NCBI RefSeq assembly: GCF_003719295.1 | Contig: NZ_RFLW01000001.1 | Location: forward strand, 310,001 to 374,000 | DNA: 64,000 bases | Direction: 5' to 3' | Source: Haliea alexandrii | GTDB taxonomy: Bacteria > Pseudomonadota > Gammaproteobacteria > Pseudomonadales > Halieaceae | In this document: piece after piece, positions 1 through 9,800 of the stretch | Layout of the letters: each line of letters begins with the position of its first letter | How positions within the stretch are numbered: the stretch's first letter is position 1 | Made by a program: the position numbers and the translations under genes | Notes under the pieces: generated by a model | The model's database searches: none | Told to the model about the DNA's origin: nothing | What the model saw: only the letters and a program-made list of their open reading frames with translations

Positions 1-1756
1 GCATCACTTCTTCTATGGTGGTGTGGCCCGAAGCCACCCGCGCGGCGCCAGCCAGCCGCAGCGTGCGCATGCCCTCGGACATGGCCACCTCACGCACTTT
101 GCGTGACTCCATATCGGGCACAATGCAGGCCGCCACCTCGGGACTGTTGACCAGCAACTCGTAAATGCCCTGGCGCCCGCTATAACCGGTCTCCCGGCAG
201 GCACGACAGCCCACGGGGCGCGCCACCTGCGCAGGTGCCGGCAGCGGAAAGGGGTGCACCAGTTGCTGCCAGGCCTCTTCGTCCACCGGCTCCAGTACCT
301 TGCACTCGGTACAGAGCACACGAACCAGCCGCTGGGACATGATGCCGCGCAGGGTGGCCTTGATCAGATAGGCGGGCAGGCCCAGCTCCAGCAGGCGCGC
401 TACCGAGCCGGGGGAGTCATTGGTGTGCAGCGTCGACAGCACCAGGTGGCCGGTCAGCGCCGCCTGCACTGCCATATGCGCGGTTTCCAGGTCGCGTATC
501 TCACCCACCATGATGATGTCCGGGTCCTGCCGCATCAGCGCGCGCACACCCGTGGAGAAATCCAGCTTGATGCTGTGATTGACCTGCATCTGGTTGAAGC
601 TGTCCTCAACCATCTCGATGGGGTCCTCGATGGTGCACACGTTCACGTCCGAGGTGGCCAGGCGGCGCAGGGTGGAATAGAGAGTGGTGGTCTTGCCCGA
701 GCCAGTGGGCCCGGTCACCAGTACAATGCCGTTGCCGTGGGAGGTCATCCGCTGCCAACGGTGCAGGTCCTCGTCTTCCAGCCCTAGCTGGGCAAAACTC
801 TTCTGCAACAGCTCCGGATCGAAAATCCGCATCACCAGCTTTTCGCCAAATGCTGTGGGCAGGGTCGACAAGCGCAGTTCCACTTCGCCCCCGGTCTGGG
901 GCGAGCGCGTTTTCAGGCGTCCGTCCTGGGGCCGGCGTTTCTCCGCTACATCCATGCGCCCGAGTATCTTGATACGGCTGGTCACGGCGGCGCACACCTG
1001 CTGCGGCAGTTCGTAGACATTGTGCAGCACGCCGTCGATGCGGAAACGCACATGGCCCACTTCCCGGCGGGGCTCGACGTGAATATCCGAGGCACGCTGT
1101 TCAAAGGCGTATTGCAACAGCCAGTCGACAATCGTCACCACGTGCTGGTCGTTGGCGTCGAGCTCATGCATGGCGCCCAGTTCCAGCATCTGCTCGAGGT
1201 TGGTCACCCCGGGTGCCGCACTGTGGCTTACGCCGCTGTGACGGGCGCCCCGGACCGAACGCGCCATACTGTAGAACTCGGCGGTGTGGCGGGTGATGTC
1301 GCGCGGGTCCGCCAGCACACGTCGAATCGGTTTACGCAGCACATGCTCGAGATTGCGCTCCCAGCCGCGGATCCAGGGTTCCGCGCTGGCTATCACCACA
1401 TCGTCCGTGTTCACTTCCACCGCCAGAATACGATGCCGGCGCGCAAACTCGCGCGACATCACCTCGGCCACGGCGCTGACGTTGATCTTCAGGGGGTCAA
1501 TATCGTACACCGCCTGCCCGGTGCGCTCGCTCAACCAGCCGAGCAGGGCCTCCATATCCAGCGGTCTGCCGCTGCGCGCGGCGTCCGCCAGCTTTTGCTC
1601 AGCCAGGTAGACCAGCGGATGGATGCTGCCCACGTTGACCTTGAGTAGGCGATCGCGATCCGCTGCGGACACACGGCCCGCAGTGTGCAGCTCCTCGGCC
1701 AGAACATGCAGCTCGAGGGATCTCTCTGCGTATTCAGGGCCGAACTGGGTGGTCAT
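1..1756 (-). CDS. GspE/PilB-family secretion ATPase, solitary (C-terminus outside window)
   Basis: Hexameric cytoplasmic ATPase of the type II secretion/type IV pilus family. About 585 residues are visible from an ATG at 1756; the frame is still open at base 1, so only the extreme C-terminus is missing. Seen: a GspE-like N-terminal region (about 1-170), the N2 domain with ASDIHVEP near 222, Walker A GPTGSGKTT near 349, a Walker B region DPDIIMVGEIRD, the Asp/His-box LSTLHTND, and a CxxC...CxxC zinc motif (CTEC, then CRAC). No gspC-D-F-M genes adjoin it, so the partner machine is unknown. It is divergent from the PhoU-like/pit pair. Family assignment is secure; the specific system is not. Confidence 0.9.
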   Translation of the reverse strand, partial: MTTQFGPEYAERSLELHVLAEELHTAGRVSAADRDRLLKVNVGSIHPLVYLAEQKLADAARSGRPLDMEALLGWLSERTGQAVYDIDPLKINVSAVAEVMSREFARRHRILAVEVNTDDVVIASAEPWIRGWERNLEHVLRKPIRRVLADPRDITRHTAEFYSMARSVRGARHSGVSHSAAPGVTNLEQMLELGAMHELDANDQHVVTIVDWLLQYAFEQRASDIHVEPRREVGHVRFRIDGVLHNVYELPQQVCAAVTSRIKILGRMDVAEKRRPQDGRLKTRSPQTGGEVELRLSTLPTAFGEKLVMRIFDPELLQKSFAQLGLEDEDLHRWQRMTSHGNGIVLVTGPTGSGKTTTLYSTLRRLATSDVNVCTIEDPIEMVEDSFNQMQVNHSIKLDFSTGVRALMRQDPDIIMVGEIRDLETAHMAVQAALTGHLVLSTLHTNDSPGSVARLLELGLPAYLIKATLRGIMSQRLVRVLCTECKVLEPVDEEAWQQLVHPFPLPAPAQVARPVGCRACRETGYSGRQGIYELLVNSPEVAACIVPDMESRKVREVAMSEGMRTLRLAGAARVASGHTTIEEVM

Positions 1757-1787
1757 GGCGTTGCGCCTCTCTGCTGGCTGGATACAA

Positions 1788-1799
1788 CATGCGCGCATG
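1788..1799. promoter_or_regulatory. 12-bp perfect palindrome between divergent genes
   Basis: CATGCGCGCATG is a perfect 12-bp palindrome in the 135-bp gap between the secretion ATPase and the PhoU-like gene. It lies 32 bp upstream of the ATPase start. It could be an operator or chance in GC-rich DNA. Confidence 0.2.
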
Positions 1800-1834
1800 C
1801 TAGCACAGGCGACTGCCGCTGCGCGCCGCACGGT

Positions 1835-1863
1835 GTGACAGGAGCAGCCCCCTCACCTATACT
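1835..1863 (+). promoter_or_regulatory. sigma70-type promoter of the PhoU-like/pit operon
   Basis: GTGACA (1835-1840), a 17-bp spacer and TATACT (1858-1863) make a near-consensus sigma70 promoter. It predicts a leader of about 20 nt before the ATG at 1892. I see no convincing Pho box. Confidence 0.6.
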
Positions 1864-1891
1864 TCGCGCCTTGCCCACAGGAGAGCACCGA

Positions 1892-2572
1892 ATGCCCAGC
1901 TCGAACCCGCTAAGCAGCCTCTTTGGCCGATCGCCCATCGGGCCCATTCAGGAGCATATGCAGGTGGCCAACGACGCCGCGCAGCTGCTCCCCGCATTCC
2001 TGGAAGCTGCCCAGGACGATGACTGGAAGCTGGCAGAGGAGATCTTCCGGCGCATCGGCGAAGCCGAGGAGGCCGCCGACAAACTCAAGCGCTCCGTGCG
2101 CCGTCACCTGCCCAACAGCCTGTTCCTGCCGGTGCCCCGCACCGACCTGCTGGAGCTGGTGACCATTCAGGACCACGTAGCAAATACGGCAAAAGACATC
2201 GCCGGCCTTATGCTGGGCCGCGAAATGCGCTTTCCCGAGAAGCTGGAAAAACACCTGCTGGAATTTGCGCGCGCCTGCACCGCCACCTGCGAGCAGGCGC
2301 TGGTCGCCATTCGCGAACTGGACGAATTGCTGGAAGTGGGCTTTACCGGCCGCGAAGTGGTGCGCGTTGAAGGCCTGATCAAGGAACTGGATAAACTGGA
2401 AGGGCGCACCGACAAGCAGTCCAAGGCACTGCGGGCGCGGCTCTTCAAGCTGGAAAGAAAGCTCTACGCGGTAGACGTGATGTTCTATTACAAGGTGATT
2501 GAACTGCTTGCCGGGCTGGCGGACTCCGCCGAACGGGTAGGTCACCGACTGCAGATACTGATGGCGAAATAG
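1892..2572 (+). CDS. PhoU-like DUF47 family protein (TIGR00153)
   Basis: A 226-residue, all-helical, soluble protein of the DUF47/PhoU-related family that usually accompanies PiT phosphate transporters and is thought to modulate them. Seen: heptad-like charged helices throughout, FGRSPIGPIQEHMQVA near the N-terminus, and a C-terminal FYYKVIELLAGLADSAERVG segment typical of the family. The ATG at 1892 follows AGGAGAG; an upstream in-frame extension to 1685 crosses the promoter and was rejected. Pit starts 9 bp after its stop, so the two are co-transcribed. Function is inferred from family and neighbour. Confidence 0.88.
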   Translation: MPSSNPLSSLFGRSPIGPIQEHMQVANDAAQLLPAFLEAAQDDDWKLAEEIFRRIGEAEEAADKLKRSVRRHLPNSLFLPVPRTDLLELVTIQDHVANTAKDIAGLMLGREMRFPEKLEKHLLEFARACTATCEQALVAIRELDELLEVGFTGREVVRVEGLIKELDKLEGRTDKQSKALRARLFKLERKLYAVDVMFYYKVIELLAGLADSAERVGHRLQILMAK

Positions 2573-2581
2573 GACACAGGC

Positions 2582-3859
2582 ATGGAAATCATCGCGGAAC
2601 ATGGCACGCTGCTGCTGATACTTGCCTGTACGTTCGGGTTCTTCATGGCCTGGGGCGTGGGCGCCAACGACGTCGCCAATGCCATGGGCACCTCGGTGGG
2701 ATCGAAAGCGCTGACCATCAAGCAGGCCATTCTGGTTGCCATGGTATTCGAGTTCCTGGGCGCCTACCTGGCGGGGGGCGAAGTGACCGCCACCATTCGC
2801 CAGGGCATTATCGATGCCGACTCGATGGCCGACAGGCCGGAATTGATGGTCTACGGCATGCTATCGGCGCTACTTGCGGCCGGCACCTGGCTGATGATCG
2901 CCAGCATCAAGGGCTGGCCCGTGTCGACGACCCACTCGATTGTCGGTGCCATTGTCGGCTTTGCCGCCGTGGGTATCGGCGTGGACGCCGTACACTGGGA
3001 AAAGGTCGGCACCATCGCCGCCAGCTGGCTGGTGTCGCCGCTGCTCGCGGGCACTATCTCCTTCGCCCTGTTCATGAGCGTGAAGATTCTCATCCTGGAT
3101 ACTGAAGACCCCTTCCAGCGCGCCAAGCGCTTCATTCCCGTGTACATGTGGATGGTGGGCTTCATGATTTCCATGGTAACCCTGCTCAAGGGCCTGAAGC
3201 ACATCGGCGTGGAAATGGATCTCGGCCTGGGCTCCAAGTTTGCCAACGCGGTGCCCCTGTCCTTCCTGATTGGCCTTGTAGTTGCCGCGCTGGGTGGCGT
3301 CCTCGTCAACCGCATAAAGCCGGTGCCCAACACCCAGCATCGCTTTGCCAACGTGGAGCGTGTGTTCGGCATCCTGATGATATTCACCGCCTGTGCCATG
3401 GCCTTCGCCCACGGCTCCAACGACGTGGCGAACGCGGTAGGACCGCTGGCAGCCGTTGCCAACACGGTCATGTCAGGTGGCATGATTACCTCCCAGGCAC
3501 CTTTGCCCTGGTGGATTCTGCTGGTCGGTGCCATGGGGATCGTGGTGGGTCTGGCGACCTATGGCTGGAAAGTCATCATGACCGTCGGGCGTAAAATCAC
3601 CGAACTCACCCCCAGCCGCGGCTTTGCCGCAGAGCTGGGCGCGGCCTCCACGGTGGTGCTGGCCTCCGGCACCGGGCTGCCCATCTCCACCACGCACACG
3701 CTGGTGGGGGCTATCCTGGGCGTTGGTTTCGCCCGCGGAATTGCGGCACTGAACCTGCGCACCATCGGCACCATTTTCATGTCCTGGATCATCACCCTGC
3801 CTGCAGGCGCTGCGCTTTCAATCATCTTCTTCTTCACCTTCAAGGGCATCTTCGGCTGA
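2582..3859 (+). CDS. pit: Inorganic phosphate transporter, PiT family
   Basis: Low-affinity, cation- or metal-phosphate-coupled importer in the inner membrane, 425 residues, about ten membrane spans. Both inverted PiT signature repeats are present: GANDVANAMGTSVGSKA near residue 22 and GSNDVANAVGP near 278. STTHSIVGAIVG and STTHTLVGAILG follow in each half. Length is normal for bacterial PiT. It is the second gene of an operon with the PhoU-like protein and precedes argE, an order remembered from Pseudomonas. A hairpin lies directly after the stop. Confidence 0.95.
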   Translation: MEIIAEHGTLLLILACTFGFFMAWGVGANDVANAMGTSVGSKALTIKQAILVAMVFEFLGAYLAGGEVTATIRQGIIDADSMADRPELMVYGMLSALLAAGTWLMIASIKGWPVSTTHSIVGAIVGFAAVGIGVDAVHWEKVGTIAASWLVSPLLAGTISFALFMSVKILILDTEDPFQRAKRFIPVYMWMVGFMISMVTLLKGLKHIGVEMDLGLGSKFANAVPLSFLIGLVVAALGGVLVNRIKPVPNTQHRFANVERVFGILMIFTACAMAFAHGSNDVANAVGPLAAVANTVMSGGMITSQAPLPWWILLVGAMGIVVGLATYGWKVIMTVGRKITELTPSRGFAAELGAASTVVLASGTGLPISTTHTLVGAILGVGFARGIAALNLRTIGTIFMSWIITLPAGAALSIIFFFTFKGIFG

Positions 3860-3870
3860 GCCACCTCCCC

Positions 3871-3897
3871 GGGCACTGATTGACTCGATCAGTGCCC
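3871..3897 (+). terminator. Hairpin after pit
   Basis: Perfect 10-bp stem GGGCACTGAT/ATCAGTGCCC with a 7-nt loop, 11 bp after the pit stop. No T tract follows, so it may be a weak terminator or an mRNA-stabilising hairpin. Confidence 0.5.
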
Positions 3898-3946
3898 CCC
3901 GCTACCGTCAGCCGACCCCCCACGGGCAACCGCAGGCAGCCGCGCA

Positions 3947-5098
3947 ATGTCACACCACGACAAGCACATCATCAGCCAGCTTCGCGCCCTTGTCGGCACG
4001 CCGTCTGTCAGTTCCACGGACCCCTCCTGGGATCAGGGTAACCGGGCAGTCATAGAGCTGCTGGCGGGCTGGCTGTCGGCGCTCGGCTTTCGCACCGAAA
4101 TCATGGATGTGTCGCCCGATGGGCAGAAAGCCAACCTGATTGCCACGCTGGGCAGCGGCCCGGGCGGTTTGGTGCTGGCGGGGCATACCGATACGGTGCC
4201 GTTTGACGAGGGTCGCTGGCGGTCAGACCCGCTGCAGCTTACCGAGCGCGACCAGCGCCTGTATGGCCTGGGCAGCACGGACATGAAAGGCTTTTTCCCC
4301 ATTGCCATCGCCGCGGCACGCGCATTCGTGGACAAACCACTGCAGCAACCGCTTATCATTCTCGCCACCGCCGATGAAGAAAGCTCCATGGACGGTGCGC
4401 GGGCACTCGCTGCCGCGGGGCGCCCCCGGGCCCGCGCCGCCATCATCGGCGAGCCGACCTCACTGAACCCGGTGCGTCTGCACAAGGGCATCATGATGGA
4501 GGCCATCGAGGTCACCGGGCTCGCCGGGCACTCCTCCAACCCGGCACTGGGCGTCAGCGCGCTGGATGTGATGCACGAGCTGATGAGCGAACTGATGCAA
4601 TTTCGCCACCAGCTGGCGACCGAGCACGCCAATAGCGCCTTCGATGTCGCTTTTCCCACCCTCAACCTGGGCTGCATACACGGGGGCGACAGCCCCAACC
4701 GGATTTGCGGCCGCTGCGAACTGCACTTTGACCTGCGCCTCACACCCTCCGCCGCCGCCGCGGGTGTGCGCGAGCAGTTGCAGCAGCGCCTGCAGACACT
4801 GGCCCATGCGCGTGGTGCCGGGATTGCCCTGCGCTCACTGGTAGAGCCGGTGCCACCCTTCGAACAGCCGGCAAACAGCGAGCTGGTGCGCCTGGCAGAA
4901 AAGCTCACCGGGCACAGCGCTCTGGCCGTTGGCTTTGCCACCGAGGCTCCCTTCCTGCAAGCCATGGGTATGGAAACTATCGTTATGGGGCCCGGCTCCA
5001 TTGACCGCGCGCACCAGCCGGACGAATTCCTGGAGCTGAGCCAGATCCAGCCCTGCGTCGACCTGCTGCAATCCTGCATCGCGCACTACTGCCTGTGA
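3947..5098 (+). CDS. argE: Acetylornithine deacetylase
   Basis: Hydrolyses N2-acetyl-L-ornithine to ornithine and acetate in arginine biosynthesis. M20 metallopeptidase family, 383 residues, cytoplasmic. Seen: metal-binding GHTDTVPFD near residue 79, GSTDMKGF near 111, the DEESS catalytic/metal Glu pair near 143, and the dimerisation domain after GLAGHSSNP near 193. The E. coli enzyme is the same length. It lies between pit and argA; with argA present the cell uses the linear acetyl-cycle-free route at least in part. Confidence 0.93.
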   Translation: MSHHDKHIISQLRALVGTPSVSSTDPSWDQGNRAVIELLAGWLSALGFRTEIMDVSPDGQKANLIATLGSGPGGLVLAGHTDTVPFDEGRWRSDPLQLTERDQRLYGLGSTDMKGFFPIAIAAARAFVDKPLQQPLIILATADEESSMDGARALAAAGRPRARAAIIGEPTSLNPVRLHKGIMMEAIEVTGLAGHSSNPALGVSALDVMHELMSELMQFRHQLATEHANSAFDVAFPTLNLGCIHGGDSPNRICGRCELHFDLRLTPSAAAAGVREQLQQRLQTLAHARGAGIALRSLVEPVPPFEQPANSELVRLAEKLTGHSALAVGFATEAPFLQAMGMETIVMGPGSIDRAHQPDEFLELSQIQPCVDLLQSCIAHYCL

Positions 5099-5203
5099 CC
5101 AGAGCGGGCAGGCCGCACACGCCGTGAAAATTTGCATTAGTCGGCGCGGCCCGCATTGGGTACTCTTGGCACACCATCGTCACTGACAAACGGAACCGAC
5201 CAC

Positions 5204-6508
5204 GTGACTACCCCCGGCCGCAGCCATATTCGCTGGTTCAGGAATACGGCGCCCTACATCAACACGCACCGGAACCGGACGTTTGTCCTGATGCTGGGGG
5301 GCGATGCTGCCCAGGATCCCAACTTCCCCACCATTTTGCATGACCTGGCGCTGCTGCACAGCCTGGGCGTGCGGCTGGTGCTGGTACACGGTAACCGCCC
5401 GCAGATCGACAACAGGCTGGCGGCGGCAGGCATCGAAAGCCGTTTCCACGACGACATGCGCATCACCGACAGCGCCACCATGCACCACGTGACCGATGCC
5501 GCGGCCTCGCTGCGCGCACAGATCGAGGCACTGCTTTCCATGGGGCTGCCCAACTCACCGATGCAGGGCGCGCGCATGCGCGTGTGCTCCGGCAACTTCG
5601 TGACCGCCAGACCCCTGGGGGTTGTGGACGGGGTGGACTTCCAGCACACCGGTCGCGTGCGGCGCATCGACAGCGCCGGCATCCAGCAGCAACTGGCCGC
5701 CGGCTCCGTGGTGCTGCTGTCGCCGCTGGGCTATTCCCCCACCGGGGAGATCTTCAATCTCATGCTTGAGGATATCGCCGTGCACTGCGCCGCCGGCATC
5801 GGCGCCGACAAACTGGTGTTGTTCGGCAATGGCGCGGGGATTGCCGGCGACGACGGCGCCCTGCTGCGCCAGCTCACCGTCGCCAACATCAGTGCCGTTC
5901 AAGGGCAGGATGCCGAGCAGACGAAACTTCTGGCCACAGCGCGCCGCGCCTGCATGGCCGGCGTATCACGCTGCCATATCATCAGCTACCGGGACGACTG
6001 CGCGCTGCTCGAGGAGCTGTTCACCCACGATGGCAACGGCACGCTGGTCGCGAAAGACGACTACGAGCAGACCCGCAGTGCCAGCATCGATGATGTGGGC
6101 GGCATACTGGAGCTGATCGAGCCGCTGGAGCGCGAAGGCGTGTTGCTGAAGCGCTCACGGGAACTGCTGGAAAATGAAATTCGCCAGTTCCGCATTATCG
6201 AACGGGACGGACGCATTATTGCCTGCGCGGCACTCTACCCCTTTCCCGAGGAGAACTGCGGCGAGGTGGCGTGTATTGTCTCCCACCCCGACTACCGGGG
6301 CGGGCAGCGGGGGCAGCGCCTGTTGCAGGAAATCGAGCGTGAGGCACGCGTGCAGGGCCTGGACCGGGTGTTTGTACTCACCACGCAAACCGCGCACTGG
6401 TTCCTGGAACAGGGTTTCGAGGAGCGCTCGCGCGATGCGCTGCCGGCGCAGAAGCAGGCGCTATACAACCTGCAACGCAACTCCAAGGTGTTTTTCAAGT
6501 CACTCTAG
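5204..6508 (+). CDS. argA: N-acetylglutamate synthase
   Basis: First committed step of arginine biosynthesis: acetyl-CoA plus glutamate to N-acetylglutamate; normally feedback-inhibited by arginine. 434 residues from the GTG at 5204. Seen: an amino-acid-kinase-like N-terminal domain beginning PYINTHRNRTFVLMLGGDA and a C-terminal GNAT domain with HPDYRGGQRGQRLL near residue 380. I prefer GTG 5204 over the in-frame TTG at 5156 because it aligns with the E. coli N-terminus (about 12 residues before the conserved Arg). Its 3' end overlaps the convergent DUF3240 gene by 9 bp. Confidence 0.93.
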   Translation: MTTPGRSHIRWFRNTAPYINTHRNRTFVLMLGGDAAQDPNFPTILHDLALLHSLGVRLVLVHGNRPQIDNRLAAAGIESRFHDDMRITDSATMHHVTDAAASLRAQIEALLSMGLPNSPMQGARMRVCSGNFVTARPLGVVDGVDFQHTGRVRRIDSAGIQQQLAAGSVVLLSPLGYSPTGEIFNLMLEDIAVHCAAGIGADKLVLFGNGAGIAGDDGALLRQLTVANISAVQGQDAEQTKLLATARRACMAGVSRCHIISYRDDCALLEELFTHDGNGTLVAKDDYEQTRSASIDDVGGILELIEPLEREGVLLKRSRELLENEIRQFRIIERDGRIIACAALYPFPEENCGEVACIVSHPDYRGGQRGQRLLQEIEREARVQGLDRVFVLTTQTAHWFLEQGFEERSRDALPAQKQALYNLQRNSKVFFKSL

Positions 6509-6826
6509 CGGCGGCGTTAGCGGGTCACCTCCGATATGGCCGGACTCCAGTACTGGCTGTACCCAGTAACGCAGCCGATCGCGCCCGGCAACCGGCGCCA
6601 AAGCCGCCAACAGGGTGGGGCGAAGGGCCGGGTCATGCAGCACCTCGAAACGGCTGATACGCCGCGACCCTTCCACCTGTTCCGCCAGGCTGAGGCGACT
6701 GTGCTCGCGACTGAAACCACTCACCGCGGCGACCGTGAAACCGGCAACCGCGGGTAAGGACATCAACGCATCGACCATGTCGTCGTGTACTTCGCGCGGC
6801 ACCAGAAGGACCAGCAAGTCAGTCAT
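6500..6826 (-). CDS. DUF3240 family protein
   Basis: Small cytoplasmic 108-residue protein, start LLVLLVPREVHDDMVDALM, resembling the DUF3240 family that is repeatedly found next to CzcA-type pumps. It looks like a compact ferredoxin-like fold (PII-like pattern) but that is only an impression. The gene overlaps the 3' end of the RND pump gene by 8 bp and is the last gene of the czc operon. It overlaps argA tail-to-tail. Biochemical role is unknown; an auxiliary or sensing role in metal efflux is inferred from linkage. Confidence 0.75.
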   Translation of the reverse strand: MTDLLVLLVPREVHDDMVDALMSLPAVAGFTVAAVSGFSREHSRLSLAEQVEGSRRISRFEVLHDPALRPTLLAALAPVAGRDRLRYWVQPVLESGHIGGDPLTPPLE

Positions 6827-9800
6827 GGCGGCGTTTCTCCCGATACTGGTACAGGACGGGTAACAGGAACAGCGTGGTCACCGTGGATGTGAGCAGCCCA
6901 CCGACAACCACAATAGCCAATGGACGCTGCACTTCGGCACCCGGGCCGCTGGCAAATACCAGCGGTAGCAGGCCAAAAATAGCCGTGGTGGCCGTCATCA
7001 ACACCGGACGCAGACGCTGACTGGCGCCGGCACAGATGCGCGCTGGCAGCCTGCCCGGCAAATGCCTCTGTTGCTGGAAATGACTGACCATCACCACACC
7101 GTTCAGAACGGCCACGCCCAGCAAGGCAATGAGACCCACCGAGGCCGGCACAGACAGGTACTCACCACTGAGAAACAGTGAAATCACCCCGCCCATGAGG
7201 GCGAACGGTATATTGCCGAGGATGATGCCGGCCAGCGCCATGGAGCCAAAGGTGGCAAACAGGATAAGCAGTATCAGAACCAGCGCGACCGGCACCACCA
7301 GCAACAGGTTACGGGTGGCACGCTGCTGATTCTCGAACTCGCCGCCATATTCCAGCCGATAGCCCGCGGGCAGCGATACCTCAGCGGCCAGCACCTCACG
7401 GAGCTCCTCCACGAAACCCACGACATCGCGCCCTTCCACGTTGACCGTCACCACGCCGAAGCGACTGCCGCGCTCCCGTTCGATCAACAGCGGGCCCTCA
7501 GCATAATTGAGGCTGGCCACGTCGCCCAGTGTTGCGAGGCTGCCATCGGGCAGGGCAACACTGCGCGCGGCGAGGTCAGCCACCGTTGCCGGTACGGCGA
7601 CTGTCTGTGAGCCGGCCGCCAGCGTTACCGGAATGCGCCGCTTGCCCTGACGCACTTCAGAAATCACAGTCCCCTCGATCTGGCTGCGCAGGTACTCAGA
7701 CAGGCCCTCCACCGTGAGGCCGTGGGCCGCCGCCAGCTCGGGCTTTACCTCGAGATTCAAGAACTTGCCGCCCTCTGTCACAGAGGCCTGAACATCCACC
7801 GCGCCCTCGACTTTGGGTATCGTCCGCGCGATGCCCTGCATCAGGTTGGCAATCTGCATCAGGTCTTCACCGTAGACCTTTACCGTCACATCGCCTGTGC
7901 TTCCCGTAAGCATCTCCGAAACCCGCATCTGGATCGGCTGCGTGAAGCCCACATTCATGCCGGGGAAGCCCTCCAGCACCTTGCGCACCTCCGCCTCCAG
8001 CTGGGACTTGCTGGCAAAACGCCACTCGTCCGGTGGCAACAGCTCCATGAAAACATCCGTCTCGTTGAGCCCCATCGGGTCCAGCCCCAACTCGTCGGAG
8101 CCGGTGCGGGTAACAATCTGGCGAATCTCGGGCACGCCGGCCAGAAGCGCGGCACCCACCTGGCGATCAAGCTCGACCGAGGCGGGCAGGGAAATGCTGG
8201 GGGATTTTTCCAGCTGCACGATCAAGTCACCTTCATCAAGCACCGGCATGAACGTCTTGCCCATCAACAACAGGAAGACCGCACTCACTGCCAGCAATAC
8301 CCCGATGCCGAGCAGCATGCCCAGGGGCCGCAGCAGAACACGCTCCAGAGCAGACTCGTAGGCCCCTTGCAGACGCAGCATGAACCGCGGCATGCCAGCG
8401 CTTTGCCTGCCCAGCATGAGCGAGGCCGCAACCGGAATAAGAGTGAGAGAGAGCGCCAGCGCGGCCAGCATGGCGTAGACAATGGTCAGCGCCACCGGCG
8501 TGAACAGCTTTCCCTCAAGGCCACTGAGTGTGAGCAGCGGCGAAAACACGATGATCACGATCAGTGTGCCGGAGACCACAGGCAGTGCCACTTCCTGCGC
8601 CGCGCGGTACACCACGTGCAGGCGCGGCAGGCCAGTATCTTGATTCAGCCGGCTCAGCGTGTTCTCCACCACCACCACGGAAGAGTCCACCAGCATGCCA
8701 ATCGCGATCACCAGGCCGCCCAGGCTCATCAGATTGGCTGTCAGGCCGGTGCCGGACATCAGGAGGAACGTGGCCAACGCCGCCAGCGGCAGCGACATGG
8801 AAACCACCAGCGCCGCGCGCAAATTGCCGAGGAATACGGTCAGCACAGCCACCACAAGTAGAATGGCCTGAAACAGGGCACTGGAGATGGTGCCGATGGC
8901 CGTGCTGATCAGCCGTGCGCGGTCGTAAAACACGTTGATTTCAGTGCCAGCGGGCAGGGTTTGCGCCAATTCATCAAGGCGCGCCTTGACCCCCTCCACA
9001 ACCGCCCCTGTATTGCTGTCGCGCAGTGCAATCACCAGGCCCTGCACGGCTTCCTCGCCGTTGCGCGTGACCGCACCGTAGCGTGCCAGATGGCCGATGG
9101 CCACATCGGCAACATCGCCCAGCCGATACACCCCACCGGGCCCGGAGCGCACGACGATATCCTTCAGCGCTTCCAGGGAGTGCACCTGCCCTTCAACCCG
9201 CACCACCAGCACATCGTTGCCCAGCAGCATGCGGCCAACCCCGGCGTTGAGGTTCTGCGCCACAATCGCCGCCTCGAGTTCCGCAATGCCCAGGCCGAGT
9301 TCGGAGAGCACCACCGCATGCGGCGTGACCTGATAGGTTCTTGCGTAGCCGCCGAGCACATTCACATCGGCCACCCCGGCAACCGTGCGCAGGGCAGGGC
9401 GTATCTCCCACTCGAGCAGCTGGCGCTTGTCCTGCAGCGACAGGTCGGGGTTCTCGATAGTGAACATGAACATCTCGCTGAGCGGCGTGCTCATCGGCGC
9501 AAGGCCGCCCTCAACCGCGAAGGGCAGCTCGTCGAGGATGCCCGCCAGCCGTTCGTTCACCTGTTGACGCGCCCAGTAGATATCCGTACCGTCAACAAAA
9601 TCCAAGGTGATGTCGGTAATGGCGTATTTGGTCGTGGAGCGCAGCATCGCCTGTCGCGGAATGCCCAGCAACTCCGTTTCCAGAGGGTAGGTCACGCGCT
9701 GTTCGATTTCTTCCGCCGTCATTCCCGGCACTTTGAGAATGACCTTGACCTGCGTGGGCGCGATGTCGGGATAGGCATCAATCGGCAGATTGAGCCAGGC

